DNA from: JACTMI01 sp964618415
GTDB taxonomy: Bacteria; Acidobacteriota; Thermoanaerobaculia; Multivoradales; JAGPDF01
Reading direction: 5' to 3'
DNA length: 18,334 bases
NCBI GenBank assembly: GCA_964618415.1
Contig: CAZUAT010000058.1
Span: 1-18,334 of the forward strand
A program made the translations under genes and the position numbers. Of the stretch, positions 1 to 7,418 are shown piece by piece (the stretch's first letter is position 1; each line of letters starts with the position of its first letter). The notes beneath the pieces were generated by a model. The model was not told where the DNA came from, made no database searches, and was given only the letters and a program-made list of their open reading frames with translations.

Positions 1-2490
1 GGCAGCCTTCTCATCACCGATCGCGACGGTCTGCGCGGGGAGTATCGGCTGCTCTCCGAACCGTGGGAGGGCAGACCGATCGCGGTGCGGGTCGGAGCGC
101 CGGTGCTCGAGCCGCCGCCGGCGCCGGGGGGGCGCGAGGCCCGGTGGCGCGGCGTGCTGCTCACCCGCGCCCTGTTCAGCATTCGGTGGACCGGCTGGTG
201 GCACGTCGCCCGCGGCGGTGACTACCGATTCGACCTGAGTGCCGACGATGGCGCCTTCGTGCGCCTCGACGGAACGGTGATCGCCGACACCGAGGGCCGG
301 TTTGGCGCCGCGGCCGGGAGCGGCACGGTGCGCCTCGAGCCCGGATTTCACCGGCTGGAGATCGGGTATCACCAGGTCGGCGGCGCCAGCCGACTCGATC
401 TCCAGGTCGCGCCGCCCTACGAAGCGCCGGCGGCGCTGCGGGTCGCCGATCTGTATGCGAGTCGGCCGCTCGGCGTGCGAGCGGCGCTGCGCAGCGCACT
501 GCGCGGCTGGTCGCGGCCGTTCCGCCAGCTGTTGGGGGTTGCGTTCTGGCTCGCGGCGATCGGGGCCGCCGGGACGGCCGTCGCCCGCAACGCCTGGTGG
601 AGGCGGAAAGCCGCAGCGATCCGGAGCCGCATGGAGCGGGTGGCTGCCAGTCCCCGTGGGCGTGTGGCGCTGCTGCTGACCCTGGTCGGAGCGACATTCG
701 CCCTCGTTCTTCCCCACACCGGCGCCCTGCGGGGCGGGGACGACGCCGTCTACCTGAGCGCCGCGACCCACGGCGATGCCTCCTGGTTTTACCACCGCTA
801 CGCGCACGTCTATCTGCTGCGGCTGTTCGTGCTGCTGGCCGGCGGGGATCCGTTTCTCGGCACCCGCCTCTGGTGGGCGTTCGCGTTCGCGCTCACCGTC
901 GGCGCGCTCGCGGTCGCGGCGCGCTCGGTAGGGCCCCGGCTGCAGCTCGGGACGCTGACCGTCGCGCTGCTGGCGCTGCTTGCCCAGACCACACTGATCG
1001 GTCTGATCGGCGCGGCGTTCGCGGACGTGTCGGCGATGATGTTCCTCGCGCTCGCGGTGGCCGTCTGGATGCACGATCGCGGCAAGGCGCGCCGGGCTGG
1101 CGGGGCGGAATCGCCCCGGCGGATCGACTTCCCGGCGATTGCCGTCGGGGCGCTCTCGCTGGCCTGCTATCGCTCGAAGGAGGTGGGGGCAATCGCCTTC
1201 GCGCTGCTGCCGCTGTGGGCGATCGAGAACGGGCGGGTGGACCTGCGGCGCTGGCTGCGGCGGGCAATCTGGTGGGCGGCAGGGGCGGGCGCGGCCCTCC
1301 TCGCCCTGGTGCTGCTCGACGGCTGGCTGCTCGGGAACTTCGGGTTCATGTGGGACGAGACCCGCAAGGCGGGCGTGCACAAGATGAACTTCCCGAGCCA
1401 GATGGCGCCGCGCCCGGCGGTCGACACCTGGCTGAGAGTGGTCTGGGACCCGGGCGAAGGCGGCGCCCGGCTCTCGCTGCGCGCGGCGTGGCTCTGCGCC
1501 GCTGCGGCCGCGATCACCGGAGCCCTGCGCCGTCGCCCCTGGGAGGAGCGGCTGCTGCGCTGCGTGCCGCTGGCCTACCTCGCTGCGCTGATCGTGCTCT
1601 ACATCCGGCTGCCGCATCCGTTCTCGGCGCGGATGCTGGTGACCATCCTGCCGCTGCTCTGCCTCGCGACCGGACTGCTGGCGCGCGACGCGGGGCTCGA
1701 CGAGATTCCGTGGCGCCAGCTGCTGGCACCGCGGCTGGCCGTGCTGGCGGCGCTCGCCGGCGCTGCGCTGCTCTTCCTCGTCGTGCCATACCGGATCGGC
1801 GCCGTGACGGCGACGGAATTCATCCCCGCGCAGCTGGTGGGCCGCTTCGGATGGGCGCCGGACCAGTTCGTCGCCGGCGTGCTGGTGCCGGTGCTGGTGC
1901 TGGCTGGCGTGGCGGCGGTCGCCCTGGTCGCGGCCCGCACCGAGGCCCGCCTCTGGACGGTGCTGCTGGTGCTGCTCGGGCTGTTCGGGCCCGGCCTGGC
2001 GGCCAACCGGGACGCGCTGGCAGCCGACTGGGCCGTGCAGACGGGACGGCTGCTGCTCTATCCGTGGAGAGCGTTCGCCGACGAACTCGAGGCCGCTCGT
2101 CCCCGTCGGATCGCCTTCTCGGCCGACTTGCACGCGACCTACAAGATGAGCCAGTCGGCGCGCAATTCGATCGCGCGCATTGCGCTGCTGCGCAAAGGAA
2201 CCGGGGTGACCCTGGCGCGCGATCCGGGGCGCGAGGCTCGCCAGGCAGACCTCGCCATTGTCAGTCCGGAGAGCTTCGCCGCGTGGCGGCAGGTGCAGCC
2301 AGCGATCGCGCGGGGCGCGCGTCGGGATGCGCTCGGTTTCCTGGTGCTGGTGCGGCCGAAGACGGCACTGCGCGCCGCCGCCGCGACGGTCGACTCGCCC
2401 CCCCCGCCAGCAGCGGGGCAGGACGACGGCCCGGCGGAGGAGTCCCCGCCGCCCGATCGGCGCCGGCGCCGTCGCGCTACTCGACCGTGA
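1..2490 (+). CDS. PA14 domain / GT-C-like polytopic membrane protein, 5' end missing
   Basis: The reading frame is open from the first base, so the true start lies left of the window; the GTG at 85 is internal. Visible residues about 11-138 resemble a PA14 beta-barrel: a GLRGEY entry, then GWWHVARGGDYRFDLSADDG, the usual core of this domain, which often binds carbohydrate. A membrane segment follows near residues 176-193, then a basic linker. From about 223 on there are many hydrophobic helices. The first loop after the next helix carries GGDDAVYL (acidic pair at 247-248), the place where GT-C lipid-sugar-dependent glycosyltransferases keep their catalytic acid. The C-terminus is proline- and acid-rich and ends in six arginines. 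The gene converges with glmS and their 3' ends overlap by 14 bp. A role in transferring sugar from a polyprenyl carrier outside the cytoplasm is inference. The acceptor is unknown. Confidence 0.8.
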   Translation, partial: GSLLITDRDGLRGEYRLLSEPWEGRPIAVRVGAPVLEPPPAPGGREARWRGVLLTRALFSIRWTGWWHVARGGDYRFDLSADDGAFVRLDGTVIADTEGRFGAAAGSGTVRLEPGFHRLEIGYHQVGGASRLDLQVAPPYEAPAALRVADLYASRPLGVRAALRSALRGWSRPFRQLLGVAFWLAAIGAAGTAVARNAWWRRKAAAIRSRMERVAASPRGRVALLLTLVGATFALVLPHTGALRGGDDAVYLSAATHGDASWFYHRYAHVYLLRLFVLLAGGDPFLGTRLWWAFAFALTVGALAVAARSVGPRLQLGTLTVALLALLAQTTLIGLIGAAFADVSAMMFLALAVAVWMHDRGKARRAGGAESPRRIDFPAIAVGALSLACYRSKEVGAIAFALLPLWAIENGRVDLRRWLRRAIWWAAGAGAALLALVLLDGWLLGNFGFMWDETRKAGVHKMNFPSQMAPRPAVDTWLRVVWDPGEGGARLSLRAAWLCAAAAAITGALRRRPWEERLLRCVPLAYLAALIVLYIRLPHPFSARMLVTILPLLCLATGLLARDAGLDEIPWRQLLAPRLAVLAALAGAALLFLVVPYRIGAVTATEFIPAQLVGRFGWAPDQFVAGVLVPVLVLAGVAAVALVAARTEARLWTVLLVLLGLFGPGLAANRDALAADWAVQTGRLLLYPWRAFADELEAARPRRIAFSADLHATYKMSQSARNSIARIALLRKGTGVTLARDPGREARQADLAIVSPESFAAWRQVQPAIARGARRDALGFLVLVRPKTALRAAAATVDSPPPPAAGQDDGPAEESPPPDRRRRRRATRP

Positions 2491-4300
2491 CGCTCTTGGC
2501 GAGGTTGCGGGGCTGGTCGACGTCGGCGCCGCGCCGCACGCCGATCTGATAGGCGAGCAGCTGGAGCGGAACCACACTGACCATCGGCTGCAGGTGTTCG
2601 GAAACGGACGGCACACGCAGCACGTGGTCGGCGACACCGTCGAGCTCGTCGGGATCGCGATCGGTCACCGCGATGACGATGCCGTCGCGCGCCTTGACCT
2701 CCTGCAGGTTCGACTTGACCTTCTCGAACGTGCGCCGCCCGGTAGCGAGGGCCACCACCGGCAGCTGATCGTCGATCAGCGCGATCGGCCCGTGCTTCAT
2801 CTCGCCGGCCGGGTAGCCCTCGGCGTGGATGTAGGAGATTTCCTTGAGCTTGAGGGCACCCTCGAGTGCGATCGGGTAGTGGATGCCGCGGCCGAGGTAG
2901 AGAAAGTCGCTCGCCTGCACGAACTGACGCGCCAGCTCGTCGGTGGCGCTCTCGAGCTCGAGCGCTTCGGCGATCGCCTGCGGGACGTGGGCGAGCCCGT
3001 CGAGCATCGGGCGCGGGATCTCGCGGCCCTGCTGGCGGCGCAGGTACAGAGCCAGCAGATAGAGCGCCGCCAGCTGCGTGGTGAACGCCTTGGTCGAGGC
3101 CACACCGATCTCCGGTCCGGCGTGGGTGTAGATCACGCCGGAGCTGATGCGCGTGGCCTGTGAGCCGGGAACGTTCGAGAGCGCCACCAGGCGCGCGCCC
3201 CGCTCGCGCGCCGCCTCCATCGCCTGCACGGTGTCGATCGTCTCGCCGGACTGGGAGATGCCGATCGCCAGTACCGAGGCATCGGCGATCGGGTCGCGGT
3301 AGCGGTATTCAGAAGCGTAATCGACCTCGACCGGAATGCGCGCGATCTCCTCGATCAGGAACTTGCCGACATGAGCGGCGTGCCACGAAGTGCCGCAGGC
3401 CAGCAGCTGGATGCGCGTCAGGCCGGCGACGACGTCGGGCTCGAGGATCAGCGTGTCGAAGGCGATTTCTCCGTGCTCGAAGTCCACCCGCCCGGCGAAG
3501 GTGTCGCGCACCGCCTGGGGCTGCTCGTGAATCTCCTTGGCCATGAAGTGCTTGTAGCCGCCCTTCTCGACCTGGATCGGGTCCCAGTCGAGTCGGGTGA
3601 CCGGTCGTTCCACCGTCTCGCCGTTGCGATCCCAGATCGCGATCCCGCCGCGGGTCAGCCGGGCGATGTCGCCGTTGTCGAGGAAGATCACCTCGCGGGT
3701 GTGGGCGAGCAGGGCCGCCGGATCCGAGGCGAGGAACTGCTCGCCGTCCCCGGCGCCAAGCACGAGCGGCGTACCCTCCCGCACCGCGACCACCTCGTCC
3801 TCGGCCGAGTCGACCGCCACCAGCGCGCAGGCGTACATCCCCTCGAGCTGCGGCACCGCGCGGCGGACGGCTGCCGCCAGGTCGCCTTCGAAGTGCTTGG
3901 AGACGAGGTTGGCGATCACCTCGGTGTCGGTATCGGTGGCGAACGTCCAGCCCTCGGCCTGCAGTTCCCGCTTGAGCGGCAGGAAGTTCTCGATGATCCC
4001 GTTGTGGATCACCGCAATCCGCCCTCGCGAGTCGGTAACCGGATGCGCGTTGCGCTCGGTCGGCTTGCCATGGGTCGCCCAGCGGGTGTGCGCCACGCCG
4101 TAGCGGCCGTCGAGCGGCTGCTGCGCCAGCCGCTCGACCAGCCGGTCGAGCTTGCCCTCGGCGCGCTGCCGTTCGAGCCGTTGGCCGTCGACGACCGCGA
4201 CGCCCGCCGAGTCGTAGCCCCGGTACTCGAGGCGACGCAGGCCGGAGATCAGCAGCGGAACGACCTCACGCGGCCCGATGTATCCGACGATTCCACACAT
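2477..4300 (-). CDS. glmS: Glutamine--fructose-6-phosphate aminotransferase (isomerizing)
   Basis: The enzyme makes glucosamine-6-phosphate from fructose-6-phosphate and glutamine, the entry step to UDP-GlcNAc, in the cytoplasm. The product is 607 residues, close to the usual ~609. It begins MCGIVGYIG, so processing exposes the N-terminal Cys nucleophile of the class II glutaminase domain (about 2-220). Two SIS sugar-isomerase domains follow: the first has SQSGET and EIGVASTKAFTTQ, the second GEMKHGPIALID. The C-terminus is the canonical DQPRNLAKSVTVE. The ATG shares its A with the TGA of the upstream glmU, so translation is probably coupled. No leader exists in which a glmS ribozyme could sit. 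Its 3' end overlaps the convergent PA14/GT-C gene by 14 bp. Identification is secure. Confidence 0.98.
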   Translation of the reverse strand: MCGIVGYIGPREVVPLLISGLRRLEYRGYDSAGVAVVDGQRLERQRAEGKLDRLVERLAQQPLDGRYGVAHTRWATHGKPTERNAHPVTDSRGRIAVIHNGIIENFLPLKRELQAEGWTFATDTDTEVIANLVSKHFEGDLAAAVRRAVPQLEGMYACALVAVDSAEDEVVAVREGTPLVLGAGDGEQFLASDPAALLAHTREVIFLDNGDIARLTRGGIAIWDRNGETVERPVTRLDWDPIQVEKGGYKHFMAKEIHEQPQAVRDTFAGRVDFEHGEIAFDTLILEPDVVAGLTRIQLLACGTSWHAAHVGKFLIEEIARIPVEVDYASEYRYRDPIADASVLAIGISQSGETIDTVQAMEAARERGARLVALSNVPGSQATRISSGVIYTHAGPEIGVASTKAFTTQLAALYLLALYLRRQQGREIPRPMLDGLAHVPQAIAEALELESATDELARQFVQASDFLYLGRGIHYPIALEGALKLKEISYIHAEGYPAGEMKHGPIALIDDQLPVVALATGRRTFEKVKSNLQEVKARDGIVIAVTDRDPDELDGVADHVLRVPSVSEHLQPMVSVVPLQLLAYQIGVRRGADVDQPRNLAKSVTVE

Positions 4301-5730
4301 CAGTCGTTCTTCTCCGCCGCCCGTCGCGCGGCCGTTCGCTCATCCCAGTTGTCGACGTTGCGCTGCGGCGAGCGTTCTACCGCCAGCGCGCCGTCGGGCA
4401 CGTCGCGCGTGATCACGGAGCCGGCGCCGGTGGTGGCTCGGGCGCCAACAGTCACCGGCGCAACGAGCATCGTGTCGCTGCCGACGAACGCCCGCTCACC
4501 GATCGTCGTCCGATGCTTGTCGACACCGTCGAAGTTGCAGGTCACGACGCCGGCGCCGATGTTGGCTTCGGCGCCCACTGTCGCGTCGCCGAGATAGGCG
4601 AGGTGTCCGGCTTTCGCCCCGCTGCCCAGCGTCGCGTTCTTGATCTCGACGAAATTGCCGACGCGCGCTCCCTCCCCGAGCACCGCCCCCGGGCGCAGCC
4701 GCGCAAACGGACCGACGCGGCAGCCGGCTCCCACCTCCGCTCCGTCGAGGACGGAGTACGGTTCGATCACCGCCCCGGCGCCCACCCGGCAGTTGCGCAG
4801 CCAGGCGCCGGTGCGCACGGTGACTCCGGCGGCGAGCCGCGTGGAGCCGAGCAGGTGGACGCCGGCTTCGAGGAGTCCGTCCGGCTCGACCTCGACTTCC
4901 GGTTCGATCCAGGTCGAGGCCGGATCCAGGCAGGTGACCCCCGCCTGGGCAAGCCGCCGTACCTGGCGGTCCCGGAGAAGTCGGTGCACGCGCGCCAGCT
5001 CGAGCCGGTCGTTGACGCCGAGCGCCTCGTCGGGGTCGGCGAGCGGCAGCAGCGCCACCGGTCGGCCGTCGCGGGCGGCAGCGGCCACGGCGTCGGTCAG
5101 ATAGAGCTCGCCCTGCGCGTTGTCGGGAGTCAGGCGACCGAGCCGCACGAAGATCTCCGGCGCCGGCAGCGCGTAGAGCCCCGCGTTGACGCGGCCGATG
5201 GCGAGCTGCTCGGGCGTCGCGTCGCGCGCTTCGACGATCCGCTCGAGGCGCCCCGCGCCGTCGGCGATCACGCGTCCGAGGCCGCCGGGCTCGGCGAGCT
5301 CGGCGACCGCGAGCGCGCCCCAGCCGGCCTCGGCGGCGTCCGCCAGCTGCTCGAGCGTCTCGGCGCGGACGAGCGGCACGTCGCCGGACAGCACGAGCAC
5401 GAGGGGATCGCCGCCCAGGGCGGCAACGGCCTCGGCGGCCTGAGCGAGCGCGTGCCCGGTGCCACGCTGCTCGTGCTGTTCGACCCAGACGAGGTCGGAC
5501 TCACCCGCGAACGCCGCTCGAACCGCCTCGCCGCCATGCCCATGGACGATCAGGATCCGCTCGCAGCCGGCCGCCCGGGCGGCTGCGAGCACCCAGCCCA
5601 GCAGCGGCCTCCCGCCCGCCTCGTGGAGCACCTTCGGCCGGGCGGACTTCATCCGCGTCCCCTTGCCGGCCGCCAGCACGACGGCAATGCGGCGACGGCC
5701 GGGAGCGGGCGGGGGAGAGGTGGGCGACAT
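4300..5730 (-). CDS. glmU: Bifunctional GlmU: GlcNAc-1-P uridyltransferase / GlcN-1-P acetyltransferase
   Basis: GlmU acetylates glucosamine-1-phosphate and couples it to UTP, giving UDP-GlcNAc for peptidoglycan and glycan synthesis. The N-terminal half is the uridyltransferase, with LAAGKGTRMKS and the nearby Lys, GDVPLV, VEARDA and NAQGELYLTD. The C-terminal half is a left-handed hexapeptide beta-helix with VEIKNATLG, KAGHLAYLGD (containing the acetyltransferase His) and VGSDTMLVAPVTVG. Length from this start is 476 residues (family about 455-460). The start is uncertain. In-frame candidates are ATG 5742, GTG 5733, ATG 5730 and GTG 5823. An AAGGAG at 5744-5749 lies 1 nt before ATG 5742, 10 nt before GTG 5733 and 13 nt before ATG 5730. 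Codons between 5823 and 5742 show a weak G/C third-position bias, unlike the gene body, which argues against the longest form. GlmM, the intermediate mutase, is not in the window. Confidence 0.96.
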   Translation of the reverse strand: MSPTSPPPAPGRRRIAVVLAAGKGTRMKSARPKVLHEAGGRPLLGWVLAAARAAGCERILIVHGHGGEAVRAAFAGESDLVWVEQHEQRGTGHALAQAAEAVAALGGDPLVLVLSGDVPLVRAETLEQLADAAEAGWGALAVAELAEPGGLGRVIADGAGRLERIVEARDATPEQLAIGRVNAGLYALPAPEIFVRLGRLTPDNAQGELYLTDAVAAAARDGRPVALLPLADPDEALGVNDRLELARVHRLLRDRQVRRLAQAGVTCLDPASTWIEPEVEVEPDGLLEAGVHLLGSTRLAAGVTVRTGAWLRNCRVGAGAVIEPYSVLDGAEVGAGCRVGPFARLRPGAVLGEGARVGNFVEIKNATLGSGAKAGHLAYLGDATVGAEANIGAGVVTCNFDGVDKHRTTIGERAFVGSDTMLVAPVTVGARATTGAGSVITRDVPDGALAVERSPQRNVDNWDERTAARRAAEKND

Positions 5731-5832
5731 CACCGGCGGCATGCTCCTTCGCGGCGGAGGCAGAAATGTGGAGAAAGCAAGGAGATCCGGAGCCCCCGCA
5801 AGCGGCGGACCGCCTGCGGACACCGGCTGGCG

Positions 5833-5838
5833 ATTCTA
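5833..5838 (-). promoter_or_regulatory. Possible -10 element upstream of glmU-glmS
   Basis: On the minus strand the hexamer TAGAAT matches the sigma-70 -10 consensus at five of six positions. It lies about 90 nt before the likely glmU start, in the gap between tRNA-Ser and glmU. A TTGGCA occurs upstream (5852-5857), but the 13-nt spacer is too short for a normal -35, so the promoter rests on the -10 alone. If used, it would give glmU-glmS an untranslated leader of about 90 nt that contains the AAGGAG at 5744-5749. Confidence 0.35.
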
Positions 5839-5892
5839 AGCCTTGGGCAGGTGCCAACTGGCGCACGGCGTCGCGCCTGGAGGCGGCGAGGC

Positions 5893-5982
5893 TGGCGGAG
5901 GGGGAGGGATTCGAACCCCCGGGACCCGTGAAGGTCCAGCGGTTTTCAAGACCGCCGCAATCGACCGCTCTGCCACCCCTCC
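5893..5982 (-). tRNA. tRNA-Ser (anticodon UGA)
   Basis: Read on the minus strand, the acceptor strand GGAGGGG (5982-5976) pairs with CCCCTCC (5903-5897). The anticodon stem GCGGT/ACCGC encloses the 7-nt loop CTTGAAA, so the anticodon is TGA, reading UCA and probably other UCN serine codons. A T-arm with GGTTCGAATCC and a long variable arm are present, as expected for a class II serine tRNA. The discriminator is G, and CCA is encoded at 5895-5893. Total length with CCA is 90 nt. It begins 13 nt after the serS stop on the same strand, so it may be processed from a serS transcript. Confidence 0.97.
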
Positions 5983-5995
5983 GGCGGCGAGAAGT

Positions 5996-7303
5996 CTACT
6001 TGGATCGGCCGACGGTGCGGCGCGGCGTGATTCGCTCGAGGCCGCCGAGGAACGGACGCAGCGCAGCCGGCACGGTGACCGTGCCGTCGGCGTTCTGGCA
6101 GTTCTCGAGAATGGCGATCAGCGTCCGACCCACCGCGAGCCCGGAGCCGTTGAGCGTGTGCAGAAGGCGGGGCTTCGATCCTCCCGGTTCGGACGGGCGG
6201 TAGCGCAGGTCGGCACGTCGGGCCTGGAACTCCTCGCAGTTGGAACAGGAGGAGATCTCGCGCCAGGCGTTCTGCCCCGGCAGCCAGACCTCCAGGTCGT
6301 AGGTCTTGGCGGCCGAGAAACCCATGTCGCCGGTCGACAGGCAGACCACCCGGTACGGCAGCTCGAGCTTCTCCAGCACGCGGCCGGCGTGACGGACCAT
6401 CGCCTCCAGCTCGTCGTAGCTCGACTCGGGAGTCGCAAGGTGGACCAGCTCCACCTTGTGGAACTGGTGCTGGCGGATCAGGCCGCGCACGTCCTTGCCG
6501 TACGAGCCGGCCTCGCTGCGAAAGCAGGGACTGAATGCGGCATAGCGCACCGGCAAGTCGGCCTCGTCGATCAGTTCGCCCCGGTGCAGGTTGGTGACCG
6601 GGACCTCGGCAGTCGGGATCAGGTAGAGATCCTCGCCGGCGATGCGAAACAGGTCGCTCTCGAACTTCGGCAGCTGTCCGGTGCCGGTCAGCGCGGCGGC
6701 GTTGACCAGGTAGGGCGGCAGCACTTCGGTGTAGCCGTGCTCGCGCACGTGCAGGTCGAGCATGAAGGCGACCAGCGCTCTCTCGAGCGCGGCGCCGGCG
6801 CCGAAGGAGGCGGTGAAGCGCGCTCCGGCCAGCTTCGCCCCGCGCTCGAAGTCGAGAATGCCGAGCGCCGGGCCGAGGTCCCAGTGGGCCTGCGGTTCGA
6901 AGTCGAACGCACGGGGTTCCCCCACCTGCCGCTCGATCCGGTTGGCCGACTCGTCGGCGCCGCGAGGCACCGATTCGTGTGGCAGGTTGGGCAGGCTCAG
7001 CTCGAGCGCGGCGAGCTCGGCGTCGAGCTCGGCGAGGCGGCCGTCGAGCGCCTCGATCTCCTGCTTGATCGTCGCGACGGCGGCGATCTCGGCGCTGGCG
7101 TCGCCGCGCGCGGCCTTGATCCGGCCGATCGCCTCGCTCGCCTCGTTGCGACGCCGCTTGAGCTGTTCGACGGCGGTCAGCTGCTCACGCCGCTCGCGAT
7201 CGAGCTGCTGCCAGCTGGCGAGCGACTCCGTCTCGTGGCCGCGGGCGCGGAAGGCGCGTTGAACGCGCTCGGGGTCGGCGCGCAGCAGTTCTCGGGCGAG
7301 CAT
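5996..7303 (-). CDS. serS: Seryl-tRNA synthetase
   Basis: SerRS charges tRNA-Ser with serine in the cytoplasm. The 435-residue product has the class II layout. An N-terminal helical arm (about 28-105, charged and heptad-like) grips the long variable arm of tRNA-Ser. The catalytic core has TAEVP (231-235), motif 2 FRSEAG with GLIRQHQF (261-281), the SSCSN serine-site segment (351-355) and motif 3 LNGSGLAVGRT (384-394). Residues 1-8 (MLARELLR) are a usual SerRS beginning. There is no Shine-Dalgarno sequence before the ATG, and a strong promoter ends only 11 nt upstream, so the mRNA is probably leaderless or nearly so. The gene is divergent from the glycan operon and is followed immediately by a tRNA-Ser gene. 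Confidence 0.98.
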   Translation of the reverse strand: MLARELLRADPERVQRAFRARGHETESLASWQQLDRERREQLTAVEQLKRRRNEASEAIGRIKAARGDASAEIAAVATIKQEIEALDGRLAELDAELAALELSLPNLPHESVPRGADESANRIERQVGEPRAFDFEPQAHWDLGPALGILDFERGAKLAGARFTASFGAGAALERALVAFMLDLHVREHGYTEVLPPYLVNAAALTGTGQLPKFESDLFRIAGEDLYLIPTAEVPVTNLHRGELIDEADLPVRYAAFSPCFRSEAGSYGKDVRGLIRQHQFHKVELVHLATPESSYDELEAMVRHAGRVLEKLELPYRVVCLSTGDMGFSAAKTYDLEVWLPGQNAWREISSCSNCEEFQARRADLRYRPSEPGGSKPRLLHTLNGSGLAVGRTLIAILENCQNADGTVTVPAALRPFLGGLERITPRRTVGRSK

Positions 7304-7314
7304 GGCGGGCGAGC

Positions 7315-7343
7315 ATCGTAGCCTCGGGGTGAGAGAGCGTCAA
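7315..7343 (-). promoter_or_regulatory. serS promoter, sigma-70 type
   Basis: On the minus strand, TTGACG (7343-7338) and TACGAT (7320-7315) are separated by exactly 17 nt. That is five of six matches to the -35 consensus and four of six to the -10, including its conserved TA..-T frame. Transcription would start near 7308, leaving about 4-5 nt before the serS ATG. This is the best promoter in the window. Confidence 0.75.
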
Positions 7344-7402
7344 ACCGCGCCGGGTGCTGCCGGACGACCGGCTTGGGCAGACCGTGCGGGTGCCCGGGCC
7401 GA

Positions 7403-7408
7403 TAGACT
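7403..7408 (+). promoter_or_regulatory. Possible -10 element of the glycan operon
   Basis: TAGACT lies 10 nt before the ATG at 7419. The preferred downstream gene has no Shine-Dalgarno sequence, so a transcript starting near 7415 would be essentially leaderless. I could not find a -35 at 16-18 nt; TTGGGC at 7373-7378 is 24 nt away. The 115-bp region between serS and this operon would hold both divergent promoters. Confidence 0.4.
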
Positions 7409-7418
7409 CGCGGCGCAC

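Noticed and set aside
597..2549. 650-codon open frame on the plus strand inside the first gene
   Set aside because: Its translation is Arg/Gly/Ala-rich with no domain, and it is an alternative frame of the PA14/GT-C gene, as expected at this GC content.
4298..4302. glmS ribozyme or leader riboswitch
   Set aside because: glmS starts 1 nt into the glmU stop codon, so no untranslated leader exists.
3371..4597. 408-codon plus-strand frame antisense to glmS/glmU
   Set aside because: It is the complement of two securely identified genes with conserved catalytic motifs; the composition (Gly, Arg, His, Val rich) is typical of antisense shadows.
5863..5880. GGCGC/GCGCC hairpin after tRNA-Ser as a terminator
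   Set aside because: A 5-bp stem with an 8-nt loop and no T-tract; chance occurrence is likely at this GC content.
5893..5982. tRNA-Ser as an attachment site of an integrated element
   Set aside because: No integrase, no duplicated tRNA 3' end noticed, and housekeeping genes lie on both sides.
5843..7321. 492-codon plus-strand frame across tRNA-Ser and serS
   Set aside because: It reads through the tRNA gene and the complement of SerRS and shows no domain.
7373..7378. TTGGGC as a -35 for the glycan operon
   Set aside because: The spacer to TAGACT at 7403 is 24 nt, too long for sigma-70.
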